From assembly GCA_964532155.1 (NCBI GenBank), contig CAZHGN010000060.1, forward strand, positions 1 to 7,061: a stretch of DNA of 7,061 nt, given 5' to 3'. A model generated the notes under the pieces. That model worked only from the letters and a program-made list of their open reading frames with translations. It did not search any database and was not told the DNA's origin. A program made the translations under genes and the position numbers. Origin of the DNA: HGM11416 sp964532155. Its GTDB lineage: Bacteria > Bacillota > Clostridia > Christensenellales > Borkfalkiaceae. Below are positions 6,074 to 7,061 of the stretch, one piece after another; positions within the stretch are counted from its first letter, which is position 1, and each line of letters starts with the position of its first letter.

Positions 6074-6166
6074 GCGTGTTCACCGCAGTAAATAAATTGC
6101 GTAAACTTAAGTTTTAACTATGCAATTTACCATGCAAGCGTTATTACCGCAGCGGATAAATTACGC
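6074..6166. repeat. Imperfect 29-bp duplication at the 3' end of the lipoprotein gene
   Basis: Plus-strand 6074-6102 and 6138-6166 align without gaps at about 21 of 29 positions, sharing ACCGCAG and ATAAATT blocks. The second copy covers the stop codon of the lipoprotein gene, so the sequence just after the gene resembles its last bases. This could be a small duplication or a fragment of a dispersed element. Confidence 0.4.
6093..6129. repeat. Nested inverted repeats in the lipoprotein 3' region
   Basis: TAAATTGC (6093-6100) pairs perfectly with GCAATTTA (6122-6129), and between them lies the 12-bp palindrome AAACTTAAGTTT (6103-6114). This could fold into a stem in the 3' untranslated RNA upstream of the terminator at 6055, or mark a protein-binding site. 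Confidence 0.45.
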
Positions 6167-6607
6167 ACCTTTAACGATGTTGGTAACCTCGTTAATTTTC
6201 GAAGGATTGGGGGTAAATACGAGGCAGTTTCCGTTAGCGTATCCGGCTTCGACCAAAGAATTGTAGAAAGCTTTAGCGTCTTCGTTTTCTTTTAAATCCT
6301 TAACGGCACCTTGGAAAGTATTGCTCTCCTTATAGAATTCGAGCATATCGTCGGTTGCCTTAAACTCAAGAACGAGAACGACAGTGCGGTCTTTTGTAAG
6401 AACGTGAACGTTGGTAACCATTTCGCCGTCTTCGCCTTTAAGTTCACTCTTAATAGTTTCGCTCCAAGTTTCTACTTTTTCGCTTTCGGTATAACCCTCT
6501 TTCTCAAACGCTTTTTTCAAAGCGCCGTACTTGCTGGAGCAAGCGGCAAGGCTAAGAGCCGATATGATTACGAGAAGCATAGCAATAAGTTTTGAAAATC
6601 TTTTCAT
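6161..6607 (-). CDS. Small secreted lipoprotein of unknown function, 148 aa
   Basis: The N-terminus is a lipoprotein signal peptide: basic MKRFSK, a hydrophobic core (about 7-19) and lipobox LSLAAC with the modifiable Cys at residue 23. The mature protein should be anchored on the outer face of the cytoplasmic membrane. The mature part is about 125 residues, mixed alpha/beta in appearance, charged, with a second Cys at 128 (GNCLVF) and no catalytic motif I recognise. The frame continues upstream to an ATG at 6646, but that codon overlaps the -10 region. The ATG at 6607 follows AAGGAGG (6617-6623) by nine bases and gives a proper signal peptide, so it is the start. It has its own consensus promoter upstream and a terminator about 105 bases downstream, so it looks monocistronic. 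Function unknown; a role in envelope or stress biology would be a guess. Confidence 0.88.
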   Translation of the reverse strand: MKRFSKLIAMLLVIISALSLAACSSKYGALKKAFEKEGYTESEKVETWSETIKSELKGEDGEMVTNVHVLTKDRTVVLVLEFKATDDMLEFYKESNTFQGAVKDLKENEDAKAFYNSLVEAGYANGNCLVFTPNPSKINEVTNIVKGA

Positions 6608-6636
6608 TGGATATTTCCTCCTTGTTTTATGGCTGT

Positions 6637-6665
6637 ATTGTAACATAAATTTTTCACATAGTCAA
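6637..6665 (-). promoter_or_regulatory. Sigma-A promoter of the lipoprotein gene
   Basis: Minus strand reads TTGACT (6665-6660), a 17-base spacer, then TACAAT (6642-6637), each one mismatch from consensus. The expected start is about 6630, which leaves a leader of roughly 23 bases containing AAGGAGG and excludes the ATG at 6646 as the translation start. Confidence 0.9.
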
Positions 6666-6859
6666 CACATTTTGCTTATTATCTTATAATTAAAATTCAA
6701 TAATAGTTGAATTACGTGCAATCCGTTAATTAATTATGCCCAAAAAGGTAATTTTGATATAAAATTAATGTTTTATCGAAAAATCTGTGTTTTATACCCA
6801 GTTATATATTGCGTATAAACAAAACTATATTTTTGTGATACTTCTCGCGCGGTGCGTTT
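6666..6859. other. AT-rich spacer between the lipoprotein promoter and the LRR terminator
   Basis: Very AT-rich DNA with stop codons in all frames. Apart from the inverted repeat at 6694-6713, I see nothing that can be named. An eight-codon ATG frame at 6737 on the plus strand has no ribosome binding site and is not called. Confidence 0.65.
6694..6713. repeat. 20-bp inverted repeat upstream of the lipoprotein promoter
   Basis: Perfect 7-bp arms AATTCAA and TTGAATT separated by TAATAG, centred about 40 bp upstream of the -35 box. It may be an activator or repressor site for the lipoprotein gene. In such AT-rich sequence a chance occurrence is also plausible. Confidence 0.4.
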
Positions 6860-6924
6860 AAAAAACTAATAAAAACCAATAAAAACCGCGGTATAGGTCG
6901 ATTAACGGCATATATCGCGGTTTT
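6860..6924 (-). terminator. Intrinsic terminator of the LRR protein gene
   Basis: Arms 6911-6924 and 6882-6895 form a 14-bp stem (with one A-C mismatch on the minus-strand RNA; G-U on the plus strand) around a 15-base loop. On the minus strand the stem is followed by TTTTTATTGGTTTTTATTAG, a good U-rich tract. It lies 17 bases after the stop codon at 6941. Confidence 0.88.
6892..6907 (-). repeat. CGACCTATA motif, copy 3 (LRR gene terminator loop)
   Basis: Minus strand reads CGTTAATCGACCTATA, covering the loop and one end of the stem of the LRR gene terminator. It differs from copy 1 at one base of 16. Confidence 0.5.
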
Positions 6925-6940
6925 AATGTTGTTATATTAA

Positions 6941-7061
6941 TTAATCTTTAGTCCATACAACGGGCGTTTTGCCGTCGGTATCATAATGCCAATAGTTGCC
7001 GCCTTCTACCGCGCTTTCTCCCTCGAACGGATTACTTTCGCTGTAATAATACCGCGTTGCA
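6941..7061 (-). CDS. C-terminal end of a BspA-type leucine-rich-repeat surface protein (partial)
   Basis: The minus-strand frame running in from the window edge encodes 39 residues and a TAA at 6943-6941. They include RYYYSES, then GGNYWHYDTDGKTPVVW and a short TKD end. An aromatic YYYSE...GNYWHY-DG-P--W pattern is what I associate, from memory, with the C-terminal cap following LRR_5 (BspA-like) repeats in surface proteins of gut Clostridia. The repeats themselves would lie beyond position 7061 and cannot be seen. The frame is open to the edge and a strong intrinsic terminator follows 17 bases after the stop, supporting a genuine gene end. The family assignment rests on this short tail only. 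Confidence 0.72.
   Translation of the reverse strand, partial: ATRYYYSESNPFEGESAVEGGNYWHYDTDGKTPVVWTKD

Larger units (their letters stand above)
5582..6160. other. 579-bp intergenic region without a recognisable gene
   Basis: From high to low coordinates it holds the lipoprotein 3' region with repeats (6166-6074), its terminator (6055-6027), the two-way hairpin (5994-5945), the direct repeat and small hairpin (5944-5893), the start-less open frame (5957-5751), and an AT-rich leader of the phosphate-transporter gene with a candidate -10 box. I find no tRNA-like fold, known riboswitch or complete insertion sequence. Confidence 0.7.

Noticed and set aside
5582..6160. Possible insertion sequence or CRISPR array in the large intergenic region
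   Set aside because: No transposase frame or terminal inverted repeats and only two exact repeat copies with no regular repeat-spacer pattern.
6608..6646. ATG at 6646 as lipoprotein start
   Set aside because: It lies inside the -10 region and upstream of the predicted transcript start, and would put 13 polar residues before the signal peptide.
6737..6763. Eight-codon frame beginning ATG CCC AAA AAG on the plus strand
   Set aside because: Too short, no ribosome binding site, in AT-rich spacer DNA.

Overview
The window looks like a chromosomal stretch of a low-to-mid GC Firmicute of the Clostridia type, probably an uncultured gut lineage. The support is AGGAGG-like ribosome binding sites, near-consensus sigma-A promoters (TTGACA-17-TATAAT and TTGACT-17-TACAAT), AT-rich spacers with intrinsic terminators, a lipoprotein with an LSLAAC lipobox, and the tail of a BspA-type leucine-rich-repeat surface protein. 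No species can be named from the sequence alone. All recognised genes lie on the minus strand, so transcription runs from high to low coordinates.

In transcription order: (1) 7061-6941 is the last 39 codons of a cell-surface LRR protein, closed by an intrinsic terminator at 6924-6860. (2) 6713-6027 is a self-contained unit: an inverted repeat, a strong sigma-A promoter, a 148-residue lipoprotein of unknown function, a structured 3' region with an imperfect duplication, and a terminator. (3) 5994-5582 holds no recognisable gene. It contains a second terminator-like hairpin usable in both directions, a 14-bp direct repeat 34 bp apart, and a 68-codon open frame that lacks an ATG. (4) 5581-4523 encodes a short Na+/phosphate cotransporter-family membrane protein without a PhoU tail. 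(5) 4506-43 is a three-gene operon: a MarR-type repressor followed by the two half-transporters of a heterodimeric type IV ABC exporter.

The operon is the best-understood part. Its promoter matches the sigma-A consensus in both hexamers. A 16-bp inverted repeat (TGTTAG-N4-CTAACA) lies just downstream of the expected transcription start and covers the marR ribosome binding site, which suggests an autoregulatory operator that would also control the exporter. The two ABC subunits complement each other as in TM287/TM288-type transporters. The 657-residue subunit has Asp and Gln in place of the catalytic Glu and switch His but a canonical VSGGQ signature. The 634-residue subunit has intact Walker B and His but an LSQGQ signature. 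Together they predict one hydrolytic and one degenerate ATP site. The genes overlap by one base (TAATG), consistent with translational coupling.

The least explained signals are a 10-16 bp motif (core CGACCTATA) at three intergenic sites, the start-less frame with its repeats at 5751-5957, and the extra N-terminal membrane helix of the first ABC subunit. I see no CRISPR array, tRNA, rRNA, complete mobile element or obvious defence system.
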